DNA of 40,687 nt, taken from the NCBI GenBank assembly GCA_020073365.1, contig JAIQFL010000067.1, forward strand, positions 1-40,687, given 5' to 3'. Shown piece by piece: positions 8,247 to 16,999 of the stretch (its first letter is position 1; the number at the start of each line of letters is the position of its first letter). The stretch comes from Terriglobia bacterium. Lineage in GTDB: Bacteria; Acidobacteriota; Terriglobia; Bryobacterales; Bryobacteraceae. The notes beneath the pieces were generated by a model. The model had not been told where the DNA came from. It saw only the letters and a list, made by a program, of their open reading frames with translations, and made no database searches. Made by a program: the position numbers and the translations under genes.

Positions 8247-10715
8247 CTACTTTCCGAAATAGCTCCGCACGGGCGGCGGAGGCGTATCCTTGCGGATTGC
8301 CCGCCAGAGGATCTCGTTTAACTCGTCGTCATCGTTCTCGTCGGCTTCCTCGAATTTCATGCGATCGGACGCCGCCGCCCGCGGAGCATTCGGCGGATTC
8401 TTGTCGTCCATCGAAGTGCGCGGCTTCTCGGCGCTATAAGGCGCGGGATCGGGCGTCTTCTGAAACGGCACGCTCATCACCCGCGCGCTGGCATCGAACT
8501 GGGTCATGGGACGCAATCCCAACAGAAACTCGATGGTGCGCAGCATCGAGGTGGTGTTGTACATGGTGCCGTCCACGGAGTGGCGTTTCACGTAAGACGA
8601 GATGACGAACGCCGGCGAGCGGTGCGAATCCACATGGTCCGGGCCATTCTGTGCGTCGTCTTCCAATACGAAAATCGCGGTGCTGGTCCAGAAGCGCGAT
8701 TTCGAAACGGCTTCCACGATCATGCCGAGGGCGTAGTCGTTATCCGCCGCGGAGGAGAGCGGCGCGGTCTTGCCGGCGGCGGTTCCGTTGGTGTGATCGT
8801 TCCCCAGGCGCATCACCGTGAGGCGCGCCATGTTCCCGGTCTTCTCATTCTCCGCCAGCTCACTGATGAACACCTTGGCACGCTCCACATCCGGGTAGGC
8901 CAGGTCAAATCCGCGATAGAAGGGGTTGGTCACCTTCGCCAGCACGGGGTCGCGCAGACCGGCGATCTGCTCCGACCCCATCGGTGCGTCTTTCTTGTTG
9001 TTCGCCATATACCCGAAATTCCGGATGGAAACGCCGGCGGCCGCGGCGTTGGTCCACAGGTATCCGGCGGGCGGCAGGGAGGCTGGGTCCTGCTCCTCGA
9101 AGTCATATAGCTTACGGCGGTTGGCGTATTTGTTGGGCCACATCTTCTGCACGTAGTCCGGCGCAATCGCGGCGGTGGACCAGTTGTGCCCGTCCGCGCT
9201 CACATCGGCGTTTACGTAGAAGTTGTCGAACAGGACGAACTCGCGGGCCAGTTTGTGTAGGTTGGGAGTGGCCTTTTCACCGAAAAGCACCAGCGAAGGG
9301 TCGCCGTTGCCTTCCTTCATGTCGCCCAACACCTGGTCATAGGTGCGGTTTTCCCGCACGATGTAAATCACGTGCTGGATGGGCGGGAGCGGGTTAGGGT
9401 CGTCCAGTTTGGAATCGCTGTAGGGCGAGTTGGCCATGGCCTTCCAGGTCCAGGCTTCCAGTTGCTCCACCGTGAACGGCTCGATCCAGGAGGCCGTGCC
9501 GGTTTGCATCCGCGCTACGAATCCCGGGTTGGTGACACCTTCGTGCACGGGTTCCGGTCTCCGAACCGGGCTCGGCCCGTTGGGATTGGCGTACGATCGC
9601 AGGCCCCGGCTGTTCAGCACCACCAGCGTTCCGGATGGCAGAACGCGGACAGCCGTGGGGTACCAGCCGGTTGGAATGAATCCGTTGACCACGCTGCGGT
9701 CGCTCGAAACATCCACCACCGCCGCCACGTTGCCGTCCGAGCAGGCTACATAGAGCTTCCTGGCATCGGGACTCAATGCCAGGGCGGAAGGCGTCATCCC
9801 CAGGGGTTGCCGCGGGGTCATGGAAAGGTTGATGTTCTCCACGACGCTCAATTCCTTGGCGGCATTGACGGCCACCGCATAGACGCTGTTGGTATGCGCC
9901 GCCGCGACGAACAGCCGCGCCACCCAGGTGGGTTCGCCGGGCGCCACCTCGCCCGGCCCGCCGTCGCGCCACACGATATCGGTGGGATGGGCACCGATGC
10001 GCAGGGTGGCCATCCGGCTGCCGGTCGCGGTGTCGTAGTGCCCGATCGAACCATCGGCCCAGTGGCTGACGAAAAACGATTTGCCGTCGGGGTGGAACAG
10101 GATGCGATACGGACGCCTGCCGGTCTTGAAGCGGTCGATCACCATACCCGACTGTGGATTGATGACCGCCACGTCATCCTGATACAGTTCGGCCGCATAC
10201 AGCAGGCGCCCGTCGGGCGAAAACGCTACGTCGCCGACGAAATCGCGATCGGTACGCCTGGCCTGCGGCGTTACCTCGAAAGTGCGGGCGGGCTCCAGGG
10301 TCCCGTTGGAAAGAGAGAACTCGAATACCGACGCGCGCGATCCGCCGCCTACATACACCTTGTCGCTTTTGGGCGCGAAAGCCAGCCCCAGCCAGCCGTC
10401 CGGCACCGGGACGCTGCTCACCACCCGGCCGGAAGCCGTTTCGATGACGCTGACACTGGGCGGCCTGTAGCCGCCATTGAGCACCAGGAGATACTTGCCG
10501 TCCGGCGAGAGCGCCGTGGACATGGGGAGCGTGTCGAGCGCTACCTGTCTGCCGACGGGTTCCAGCTTCCAGCCGCTGTTGAGCAGGAAGGCGCCGTTGG
10601 GCAGCGGCCCCACCTGTTCTCGAGGCGCCGGCTGTGAACTCAGCAGCGCCCCCAGAGAAACGCACGCGATGGCCAGAATGACCCGCGTGCTCACGGAACT
10701 TAGGGCAGGCTTCAT
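8247..10715 (-). CDS. YncE-like beta-propeller/alkaline phosphatase-superfamily phosphoesterase fusion
   Basis: The 822-residue product starts at MKPALSSVSTRVILAIACVS with a signal peptide. The ATG at 10715 has GGAG 8 nt upstream, whereas the in-frame GTG at 10724 has no room for one. Residues about 40-400 form a YncE/40-residue-type beta-propeller (ALSPDGKYLLVLNGG, VAFSPDGRLLYAAELYQDD, ALSPDARKLYVACSDG). From about 440 a phosphoesterase domain of the PF04185 type begins with HVIYIVRENRTYDQVLGDM and continues through VSADGHNWS, FVLEDDAQNGPDHVDSHR and FVISSYVKR, which hold likely metal ligands. The protein is probably periplasmic or secreted. Substrate is unknown; phospholipids or phosphate esters are family guesses. 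This bifunctional architecture recurs in Acidobacteriota. Confidence 0.88.
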   Translation of the reverse strand: MKPALSSVSTRVILAIACVSLGALLSSQPAPREQVGPLPNGAFLLNSGWKLEPVGRQVALDTLPMSTALSPDGKYLLVLNGGYRPPSVSVIETASGRVVSSVPVPDGWLGLAFAPKSDKVYVGGGSRASVFEFSLSNGTLEPARTFEVTPQARRTDRDFVGDVAFSPDGRLLYAAELYQDDVAVINPQSGMVIDRFKTGRRPYRILFHPDGKSFFVSHWADGSIGHYDTATGSRMATLRIGAHPTDIVWRDGGPGEVAPGEPTWVARLFVAAAHTNSVYAVAVNAAKELSVVENINLSMTPRQPLGMTPSALALSPDARKLYVACSDGNVAAVVDVSSDRSVVNGFIPTGWYPTAVRVLPSGTLVVLNSRGLRSYANPNGPSPVRRPEPVHEGVTNPGFVARMQTGTASWIEPFTVEQLEAWTWKAMANSPYSDSKLDDPNPLPPIQHVIYIVRENRTYDQVLGDMKEGNGDPSLVLFGEKATPNLHKLAREFVLFDNFYVNADVSADGHNWSTAAIAPDYVQKMWPNKYANRRKLYDFEEQDPASLPPAGYLWTNAAAAGVSIRNFGYMANNKKDAPMGSEQIAGLRDPVLAKVTNPFYRGFDLAYPDVERAKVFISELAENEKTGNMARLTVMRLGNDHTNGTAAGKTAPLSSAADNDYALGMIVEAVSKSRFWTSTAIFVLEDDAQNGPDHVDSHRSPAFVISSYVKRHSVDGTMYNTTSMLRTIEFLLGLRPMTQFDASARVMSVPFQKTPDPAPYSAEKPRTSMDDKNPPNAPRAAASDRMKFEEADENDDDELNEILWRAIRKDTPPPPVRSYFGK

Positions 10716-10847
10716 AGGAATCACTCCATTGTACTAGTGTGGTGTCCACGAAATGCTCGGCCGTCTCGGGGCGTGTGCTCCAGCCAGGCAAGGGAGGAGG
10801 AGAAGCACCACGCGTCCCGATGAGTGGGGACCGACCCAGGGTCCCCC

Positions 10848-10867
10848 GAGCACAAGTGCTTGCGCCA
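10848..10867. repeat. Second copy of the GCAC(G/A)AGTGCTTGCGCCA repeat
   Basis: GAGCACAAGTGCTTGCGCCA nearly matches 8213-8232 (AAGCACGAGTGCTTGCGCCA). It keeps the GCAC/GTGC core palindrome and the GCGCCA tail. It lies in the 292-nt region between the divergent phosphoesterase and SLH genes, where I saw no convincing promoter. Confidence 0.45.
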
Positions 10868-11007
10868 TCGAAAAACAGTCCGGCACAGCCCAGCGGCCAG
10901 TACCATCGGGATCGATAGTACTAGAACTAGCGCCTGCTCCCGCAAGCGGATTCATTGGTACAATCTGAAAACAACAGCCATCGAGAATCGATTGTGCGGG
11001 TGTGGAG

Positions 11008-12375
11008 ATGAGGCAGAAGCTTGGCCGCCGGTGGTGGGCTCGAACCGCCACAAGTTCGTTGTTTGTACTGGCGCAGCCTTTGTTGTTCGCGCAATTCTCG
11101 CCCCCCGGGCAATCGTCCTTAACGCTTTCATCCGGCCTGGCATACGCGGGTAGCACCGTCTACTTGGACTTGTTCGTGACGGTGGCGCCCGGCAGTGAGC
11201 CTGCAGGTCTACAGTGGACGCTCTCATATCCTGCCGGAGATGTCGCTTTCGTCGGGTTCGCGGCTGGCTCGGCTCTGACCGGAGCTGGAAAATCCGTGTG
11301 TTGCAACGCCGGCATCGCATCGATTACCTGCGTGGCGGTGGGCCTGAACGCCAACCCAATTCTCACTGGCGTTGCCGCGGTGGTCGCGCTAACGCTGGCG
11401 CCGGCTACCGGTAGTTCCCGGATTGGGTTGTCTGTCGACGGCACGCTGGCGGCGATGGCTGACGGAACCTCTACGCCGGTTTCCGGGGTGGGCGGCTCCA
11501 TTACAGTGCTGAACTGGCAGCCTCCCGTAACCGGGTACTTTGCCGATGTGGCGCCGACGGATTCCTACTTCGCGGCTGCGAATATCCTGTATGCCAAGGG
11601 CATCTCGAATGGCTGCTCGGCCCAGCCCCTGTTGTTCTGCCCGACCAGCAGCCTGACGCGGGGGCAGATGGCCAAGAGTATCATTCAGGCGGTCCTCGGA
11701 GGCCCTCCGACCTCCTTCAGCCCCGTTCCGTATTTCGTGGATGTGCCGTCCACCCACCTGTTTTTCACCTGGATACAGAAACTGTTTGAACTCGGCATTA
11801 CGCGCGGCTGCTCTGTCACTCCAGCGAAGTTCTGTCCGGATGACCCGTTGCCACGCGGTCAGATCGCGTCCCTGATGGGCCGTGCGCGCTATGGCCCCAC
11901 GACCACTTTCGCCTATCCCGCGGTTCCCTACTTCATCGATGTTCCGGCGACAGACATGTTCTTCGCGGCGATCCAGAAGATGGCTCAACTGGGGATGACT
12001 GGCTGTGGCGGGCGACTCTACTGTGAAAATGACCCCGTGACCCGCGGCGAAATGGCTTTCTTCGTGGTGCGCGGGCTCCTGAATCAGCTATTGCCCGTTG
12101 GTGCGCCGTTGCTCACCTCCGCCAACCCCTCGGCATCATTCCGAGGGGGGCCGGCCACTCCGGTTGTGGTGACCGGCGCCAACACGCATTTCGCCCCGGG
12201 ACTGACGCTCTATGCAGGTCCAGGGGTCGCGGTACTCGGCGTGACCGTGGTCGACTCCCAGACGATTCTGGCGACCCTCTCGGCCTCCCCTTCGGCGACT
12301 CCGGGCCCGTGCTCGTTGATCGTCATGACTGGCTCCGAGGAAGCTGTTTTGCCGAATGGGCTGACGCTACAGTAA
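11008..12375 (+). CDS. Secreted protein with cohesin-like N-terminus and three S-layer homology (SLH) repeats
   Basis: The product has ~455 residues (the start could be GTG 11002; no clear ribosome binding site decides). A signal peptide ends near LLFAQ. Residues about 40-170 are a beta-rich cohesin/type-II-like module (YLDLFVTVAPG, LQWTLSYPAGDVAFVGF). Three SLH repeats follow at about 178-230, 243-297 and 309-360, each opening with (Y/P)YF.DV....FF and ending with RGQ/RGE. Each repeat has a Cys pair (C205/C213, C270/C278, C335/C341, numbered from 11002). The last ~90 residues resemble an IPT/TIG fold (VVVTGANTHFAPGLTLYAG). SLH domains usually anchor proteins to the cell envelope; the binding partner here is unknown. 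Confidence 0.85.
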   Translation: MRQKLGRRWWARTATSSLFVLAQPLLFAQFSPPGQSSLTLSSGLAYAGSTVYLDLFVTVAPGSEPAGLQWTLSYPAGDVAFVGFAAGSALTGAGKSVCCNAGIASITCVAVGLNANPILTGVAAVVALTLAPATGSSRIGLSVDGTLAAMADGTSTPVSGVGGSITVLNWQPPVTGYFADVAPTDSYFAAANILYAKGISNGCSAQPLLFCPTSSLTRGQMAKSIIQAVLGGPPTSFSPVPYFVDVPSTHLFFTWIQKLFELGITRGCSVTPAKFCPDDPLPRGQIASLMGRARYGPTTTFAYPAVPYFIDVPATDMFFAAIQKMAQLGMTGCGGRLYCENDPVTRGEMAFFVVRGLLNQLLPVGAPLLTSANPSASFRGGPATPVVVTGANTHFAPGLTLYAGPGVAVLGVTVVDSQTILATLSASPSATPGPCSLIVMTGSEEAVLPNGLTLQ

Positions 12376-12466
12376 AGCTGAGAATACGGTAGGCCGGACC
12401 CCGGAAATTGATTCCTCAGAACCTGTCCGTCATCGTCGCATTACCCGGGCTCTACCCCGGCACCGA

Positions 12467-14314
12467 TCACGCCAGAACCCGGTCTCCGCCTGCCGCCTGG
12501 AATGCCGCTCTAGCGTCCGCCTCGCGCCTGAGAAGTTCGTCCAGTACGTCCTGGAAATCCGGCAGCCGGGAAAGCGGCCGCAGCCACGGATCGCATCGCA
12601 AGGCAGTGGAGCAGAGAAAACCCTCTGTCGCGAGGTCGCGTATCGTGCTTAAAGCATCGGCATGCTCTCCGTCTCGCGCCAACTGCCGCGTCAGGTAGAA
12701 CTTGGCTTCCGGATCCTTGGTCGGCCGTATCGCCAGTGCCGGCCGCAAGATTTCAATACTCCTGGCATGGTCGCCCTGCAGGGAGTAACGGAGAGACTCC
12801 ATCATGGGCGGAAACGGCCCGCCCGGAGCACCACGGCGGCCCAGCAAATCGAGGGCTTCGGCCTCCCGCCCGGCGGCGGCCATGGCAGCCAGATCCAGAT
12901 AGTAGAGAGCGCCCCGCGAATACCACTCGAGGGTGCGCTCATAGTCTCCCATCAGGAAAAAGGTGTGGGCCACATTGGTGTCGATCTTCGGATCGAGTTG
13001 CAGCGCATGGTGGTGCGCCCTGACCGATTCGTCCAGCAGGCCGCAGTAACGGCAGGCCTGAACCAGGCCCCGGAACAGTTCGGGATCGTTAGGATTCCTC
13101 TCCTCTTGCCCCAGGAGACGCACTATGGCCTCCTGGGCGTGCCCTGTATCGGCCTCAAACGCCGTATAAAAATTGTGGGCGATGGGCAGGTCGGGACTCA
13201 ATGCAAATGCGCGGTGAAATGCCCACTTCGCCAATTCCAGGCTCTGCGGTCCCTCCTCGCCGAACTTCTCAAGGGTTCGATAGCACCTTCCCAGACGCGC
13301 CCACGCCGGAGCGTAGTCCGGGTCTTCGTCCAGGCATTCGCGGTACAGGTCTCGCGCCATCGACAGGCTCTCCAAAGTCCGCTGGCGCTGCACTTGGTTC
13401 GCGCGCAGGTAGAACTCGTAGGCTCTCGCTGAAGCCGGCACATTGTGCGCCAAAACCCGCCGCTCGCGCTCGGTCAAGCGCAACATCAGCAATTCCACGA
13501 TGCCGTGCACCAGGCTGTCCTGAACCTCGATCAGGTTGTCGAGCCTGGTCGTCGAGACATAAGACCCCACCAGCGTGCCGGAGGGTGCATGGATCAATTC
13601 CGCACTAACTCGCACCTGGTCGCCCTCACACAGGATCGTGCCCGCCAGCAGCATGTCCACATCCGCTTCCCGCGCGATGTGCCTGGGGTCCGGGTTGCCT
13701 TCGGCCAGGCGCGCTGCCAGCAGGCTGGAACGCACCGTGAGCGAGCGCAGCCCCGCCAGCGACGCCGAGATCGCCTCGGGCAGGCTATGTTCCAGAACAC
13801 CGGCCCGTTCATCACCGTTCCGCACGGTAAATGGAAGCGCGATGAACCGGATGACTCGTTCCGCCGGTGCCTCCTCGGCAACCTGTATGGGAGTTCCTAC
13901 CGCCGCGACGGAAGCCCAGGTCCGTGTTACCGGGGGAAGAAAGCGATACCCCAGCTTCGGAACCGTCTGAATATAGGTGCCGGCAGCGCCGGCGTCCGCC
14001 AGAACTTTGCGCAGGAGCGAGATCTGACTGGTCAGGCTGCCTTCCTCGACGAAGCTGTCGGACCAGAGCGCCGTGATCAGATCTTCCTTTCGCATCAGAT
14101 GGCCCGGGTTGCGCACCAGCAGCAGCAGAGTCTCGAAGGCCTTGGGTGGAAGGGCCAGAACCTGGTTGCCGCGGCGCAGAATGCGTTCGCCGGGCAGAAG
14201 CCGGAATGGGCCGAAGGTATAGGATTGTGCTTCCGCCGCCTCGGTACGGGCTTCGGGGCCTGCTGGAAAGGCGATTCGACTCGGCAAATTCGGCGACGTC
14301 CGTTGAGAGTTCAT
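12467..14314 (-). CDS. OmpR-type winged-helix regulator with C-terminal TPR domain (CadC-like)
   Basis: The 615-residue product has a DNA-binding winged helix at about 31-125 (FGPFRLLPGERILRRGN, LALPPKAFETLLLLVRNPG, SLTSQISLLRKVL, YIQTVPKLGYRF). A TolB-N/adenylate-cyclase-like segment follows at about 150-290 (IRFIALPFTV, ADVDMLLAGTILCEGDQVRV), then TPR helices to the C-terminus. No receiver domain or membrane helix is visible, so it is a soluble one-component regulator. This architecture is abundant in Acidobacteriota. It is transcribed divergently from the secreted 206-residue gene, which is a natural candidate target. No Shine-Dalgarno is evident before ATG 14314, so a leaderless or short-leader mRNA is possible. 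Confidence 0.85.
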   Translation of the reverse strand: MNSQRTSPNLPSRIAFPAGPEARTEAAEAQSYTFGPFRLLPGERILRRGNQVLALPPKAFETLLLLVRNPGHLMRKEDLITALWSDSFVEEGSLTSQISLLRKVLADAGAAGTYIQTVPKLGYRFLPPVTRTWASVAAVGTPIQVAEEAPAERVIRFIALPFTVRNGDERAGVLEHSLPEAISASLAGLRSLTVRSSLLAARLAEGNPDPRHIAREADVDMLLAGTILCEGDQVRVSAELIHAPSGTLVGSYVSTTRLDNLIEVQDSLVHGIVELLMLRLTERERRVLAHNVPASARAYEFYLRANQVQRQRTLESLSMARDLYRECLDEDPDYAPAWARLGRCYRTLEKFGEEGPQSLELAKWAFHRAFALSPDLPIAHNFYTAFEADTGHAQEAIVRLLGQEERNPNDPELFRGLVQACRYCGLLDESVRAHHHALQLDPKIDTNVAHTFFLMGDYERTLEWYSRGALYYLDLAAMAAAGREAEALDLLGRRGAPGGPFPPMMESLRYSLQGDHARSIEILRPALAIRPTKDPEAKFYLTRQLARDGEHADALSTIRDLATEGFLCSTALRCDPWLRPLSRLPDFQDVLDELLRREADARAAFQAAGGDRVLA

Positions 14315-14328
14315 CAGGAAAACATCAG

Positions 14329-14421
14329 GTTTTGGTCAGGACTTGCCCGGTCCACGTTGGTCATACTGTTTCCGTATTGATCCGGACCAAAAACGGAGTT
14401 TCCGATCTGGATCCGTATAAA
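14329..14421. promoter_or_regulatory. Candidate operator half-sites and -10 element in a divergent promoter region
   Basis: The intergenic region contains GTTTTGGTC at 14329-14337, a second TTGGTC at 14357-14362 and the inverted GACCAAAAAC at 14385-14394. A TATAAA at 14416-14421 could be the -10 of the 206-residue gene. No good -35 exists at the expected position, and the GACCAAAAAC site covers it, the arrangement of an activated promoter. The assignment to the adjacent winged-helix regulator is inference. Confidence 0.4.
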
Positions 14422-14448
14422 TTCTAGCCCAATCGGAAGGAGATAGAT

Positions 14449-15069
14449 ATGAAATTCGCAACGATCCCACTGCTGGGAATCCTGCTCCTGGGGTCATTCG
14501 CATCACTGAATGCCCAGCCTGCCGGAACCTCCCAAGTAACTATGGCTTACGTTAACGAGAAGTTTGACCCACCACCCCCCACGCCCACCGGTTTCGATGG
14601 TGTCTGCCTTATCTACTACACGCTGCTTGGAGATTTCGACCGGAAGTCCTTGTTCTGGACGCCCCTGTTCGGTACCCCGGTCGTCGACGCGAAACATGCT
14701 CGCTTCATCTGGGTGTCGGACTACACCGTGCAAACGCTGACCGAAAATGAGGGGCTTAGCTCCTTCCTGATTCCCGAGGGAACTGGCACCATCTATTACG
14801 CCGAGTATCCCCTGGATCGCAATTGGACCGACCGGAGCACCTGGGGGGACCCCATAGCCACGTTTGTCAGGAAAGCAGGAGTGTTCCAAAGCAGGGATGG
14901 CGGAATCTCGGGCACTCTCATGAATACCGCGCAACTGGTGTCGAGCACTCCGTTCACACTGAACGGGAAGACGTACAACCTTAAGGACCTGGTCCCACAG
15001 GGAATGACCTGCTTCGAGACTGCGGTAGACGTTTATGAGGCTGGCACCTGCGTCGCGATCGGGAAGTAA
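14449..15069 (+). CDS. Secreted hypothetical protein
   Basis: The 206-residue product has a signal peptide (MKFATIPLLGILLLGSFASL, cleavage after NAQ) and a strong AAGGAGAT site at 14437-14444. The mature part is rich in aromatic and polar residues (GVCLIYYTLLGDFDRKSLFW, GTGTIYYAEYPLDRNW, TFVRKAGVFQSRDGG) and has three cysteines. I do not recognise a family. Its position opposite the winged-helix/TPR regulator and its strong translation signal suggest a regulated, exported product. Confidence 0.75.
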   Translation: MKFATIPLLGILLLGSFASLNAQPAGTSQVTMAYVNEKFDPPPPTPTGFDGVCLIYYTLLGDFDRKSLFWTPLFGTPVVDAKHARFIWVSDYTVQTLTENEGLSSFLIPEGTGTIYYAEYPLDRNWTDRSTWGDPIATFVRKAGVFQSRDGGISGTLMNTAQLVSSTPFTLNGKTYNLKDLVPQGMTCFETAVDVYEAGTCVAIGK

Positions 15070-15149
15070 GAGACGCGTTCGCGACGGATACCCCGGCCAG
15101 GGGCGGTGAGCGCTTGATTGCGGAATCTACGGCGCCAAGTTCAGTATGC

Positions 15150-15181
15150 AGGGGGCCCGACGCGCAACGTCGTCGGCCCCC
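15150..15181 (+). terminator. Stem-loop downstream of the secreted hypothetical gene
   Basis: GGGGGCC pairs with GGCCCCC, and after a small TC bulge CGACG pairs with CGTCG around the loop CGCAA. The structure starts about 80 nt after the stop at 15069. There is no T-tract, so it could be a non-canonical terminator or an extragenic palindrome. The rest of 15070-15296 shows nothing else. Confidence 0.35.
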
Positions 15182-15296
15182 TGGCGAGACGGAGCGCTAG
15201 AACAAATCTACGGGTTGCGCGTCATGGGAACGGCGGTGAGTTCGGGTTCCTGGATCGTGGCTCATCCCGAAGTTCATGGGGCTTCCTGACTGCAGC

Positions 15297-16070
15297 TCAC
15301 CGGATCGGCGAAAACGCCAGTGGCCGCACAATCGTGTTGCTGATGTTGCTCACGATCTCGGCATCGCTCAGGCCGGGCTGGGCGCGCAGTTTCTGCCACT
15401 CCGGATCGGCGCCGAAACCGCGCCACAGCCGGTCGCGGGAGGCCAGATCGTCGAAAGCCAGCATGTAGGTAAGGCTGGGCAGATTGCGGCCCACGATGGT
15501 CTGGCCAAAAAACACGGGCGTCATGCCGAGGCGGCGGAAAATGCCGATCTCTCCCTGGTTGAACATCTGAATCTTGCGCCGGGAGGCCTTCTCGTTCACG
15601 GATTCATAAGTGCGAATCTCGAAGATGCGTGGCGCCCGCGTGGCATCGGTGGGAGGCGTTTCGAGCGCGGGCATGCCGTCGAAGGCGCGAAGCAGGGTGC
15701 TCTCCATGCGGACGTACGCCGGATTGGCGATGTTGTTGTACGAGTCCCACCCTTTTTCGAACTCCTTGTCGTCCGAGAACTTGTTGTGGATGGTTTCCAT
15801 CGAAGCGAACGACGGATAGGTGGCCAGCGACAGAATGAAGGGGCTACGCTCCGCGATCACGGGGCTGAAAAACCCGAGCGGACCCAGGCCGGCGCGCCGG
15901 GCGGCCGGGAGGAAGACGGCGTTCAGGTAGTCGGTGGTGCGGTCCACCTGCGTACCGGTCCGCATGTAGAAGTAGAGGAGGTGGAACAGCGCGTTCCCGG
16001 GCGTCGGGGCCGGAGCGGCCCTCACCATCCCAGCGGCAGCGGCGGCGGATACGAATTGGCGTCGTTTCAT
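15297..16070 (-). CDS. NIPSNAP family protein, Tat-exported
   Basis: The 257-residue product begins MKRRQFVSAAAAAG, a Tat-like signal (KRRQF). GGAG lies 5 nt before ATG 16070; the longer frame upstream is not needed. The body has two ferredoxin-like (dimeric alpha/beta barrel) NIPSNAP repeats. The second is clear from FEIRTYESVNEKASRRKIQM, GIFRRLGMTPVFFGQTI and LTYMLAFDDLASRDRLW. NIPSNAP proteins have no firm enzymatic role in bacteria. The gene lies 39 nt downstream of the PAAR gene on the same strand, so it may be the last gene of the T6SS transcript, but nothing in it suggests a secretion function. Confidence 0.85.
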   Translation of the reverse strand: MKRRQFVSAAAAAGMVRAAPAPTPGNALFHLLYFYMRTGTQVDRTTDYLNAVFLPAARRAGLGPLGFFSPVIAERSPFILSLATYPSFASMETIHNKFSDDKEFEKGWDSYNNIANPAYVRMESTLLRAFDGMPALETPPTDATRAPRIFEIRTYESVNEKASRRKIQMFNQGEIGIFRRLGMTPVFFGQTIVGRNLPSLTYMLAFDDLASRDRLWRGFGADPEWQKLRAQPGLSDAEIVSNISNTIVRPLAFSPIR

Positions 16071-16109
16071 GCGGACTCCGTTACAACCGCCGGCCCACAA
16101 TCTCGACCG

Positions 16110-16403
16110 CTAACCCCCAACCAGCACCGTGAATTCTCCCAGGATGATCGTGCCGCCATGCACCGTGAGATCGCCGATACGCGCTTGCATCAATCCCACA
16201 GTGAGGACCGTCATGGACCCCTTCGCGATCACGTCCGGCGGGCCGACGCAGGTGGCCATATCGGTAACCCGCGCCGCGGGTAGTTTACCGATCAGCACGG
16301 TCACCGCGCAGGGCGGAATGATCGGCCCTCCCACGTGCGGCACCAACGCCGTTACCATCGGGCATACGTGCATGTCAGTGATTCTCGCGGCCGGCTGTCC
16401 CAT
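16110..16403 (-). CDS. PAAR domain spike-tip protein of the type VI secretion system
   Basis: The 97-residue product consists almost entirely of a PAAR domain: PAARITDMHVCP at the N-terminus, PAARVTDMATCVGPPDVIAKG in the middle and QARIGDLTVHGGTIILG near the end. PAAR proteins cap the VgrG trimer as a sharp, metal-bound tip and often recruit effectors. No extra effector domain is attached. AAGGAG lies directly before ATG 16403. It is 12 nt downstream of the DUF6931-like gene and completes the spike module after vgrG. Confidence 0.92.
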   Translation of the reverse strand: MGQPAARITDMHVCPMVTALVPHVGGPIIPPCAVTVLIGKLPAARVTDMATCVGPPDVIAKGSMTVLTVGLMQARIGDLTVHGGTIILGEFTVLVGG

Positions 16404-16415
16404 GACCTTCTCCTT

Positions 16416-16997
16416 TTAAGCCTGTTTCCCTTCCCACAACTTGATGCGTTTCGTCACATCCACGCCCTGCGCCACGAAACTCTTGAACTTCTCCGGCGCC
16501 TGTTTCGGCTCGCCGCTCATGGCGGCGAGATTCACCGCCGCGGAAACCGCCTTGGCCGTGAGGTATGGGCCCGGCGCCACGGCGGGGCAATCCGGGGGCG
16601 CCAGACTGTCGCCGCTAAAGAATGCCGCCAATCCGGCACAACCCGCCGCCGTCCCCAATTTGGCGATATCCGCAGCTTCTTTGGCCGCACGCCGGTTCTC
16701 GTCGGTGGGCTGCGCGATCCACCTCTCGGTAGCCTCCAGCGACGCCTTGATCTTGGGCGGAGGGTTCTCCCCGGAGCCGCGCCGCGCCGAAATCCAGGCC
16801 CACCAAACCGCCTCGCGTTTCGGCAGGGCATGCGCCACGAAACGTACCGCGTCGGGGTAGAACTGCTTCTCCATCAGTTTCGCCACGTAGTCGAGCGGAT
16901 GCAACTCCGGCTTCATCAGGGCCATGGCTTCGTCGCCCAGTTCCGCCACTGAGGCAACGGACTCGGTCATCGAATTGGTCTGCGCCGGGCTACCCAT
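16416..16997 (-). CDS. DUF6931-like T6SS-associated protein
   Basis: The 193-residue product starts at MGSPAQTNSMTES, 2 nt after the vgrG stop. The longer open frame upstream is the antisense-like His/Asp-rich shadow of vgrG. It is helical, soluble and Ala-rich, with the blocks FYPDAVRFVAHALPKREAVW, AWISARR and APGPYLTAKAVSAAVNLAA. These fit the DUF6931 proteins I associate with vgrG/PAAR loci; that match is from memory. Position between VgrG and PAAR suggests an adaptor or chaperone for spike loading, which is inference. No catalytic motif is visible. Confidence 0.7.
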   Translation of the reverse strand: MGSPAQTNSMTESVASVAELGDEAMALMKPELHPLDYVAKLMEKQFYPDAVRFVAHALPKREAVWWAWISARRGSGENPPPKIKASLEATERWIAQPTDENRRAAKEAADIAKLGTAAGCAGLAAFFSGDSLAPPDCPAVAPGPYLTAKAVSAAVNLAAMSGEPKQAPEKFKSFVAQGVDVTKRIKLWEGKQA

Positions 16998-16999
16998 AG

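Noticed and set aside
9372..10637. 421-codon plus-strand ORF antisense to the phosphoesterase fusion
   Set aside because: Shadow composition and no ribosome binding site.
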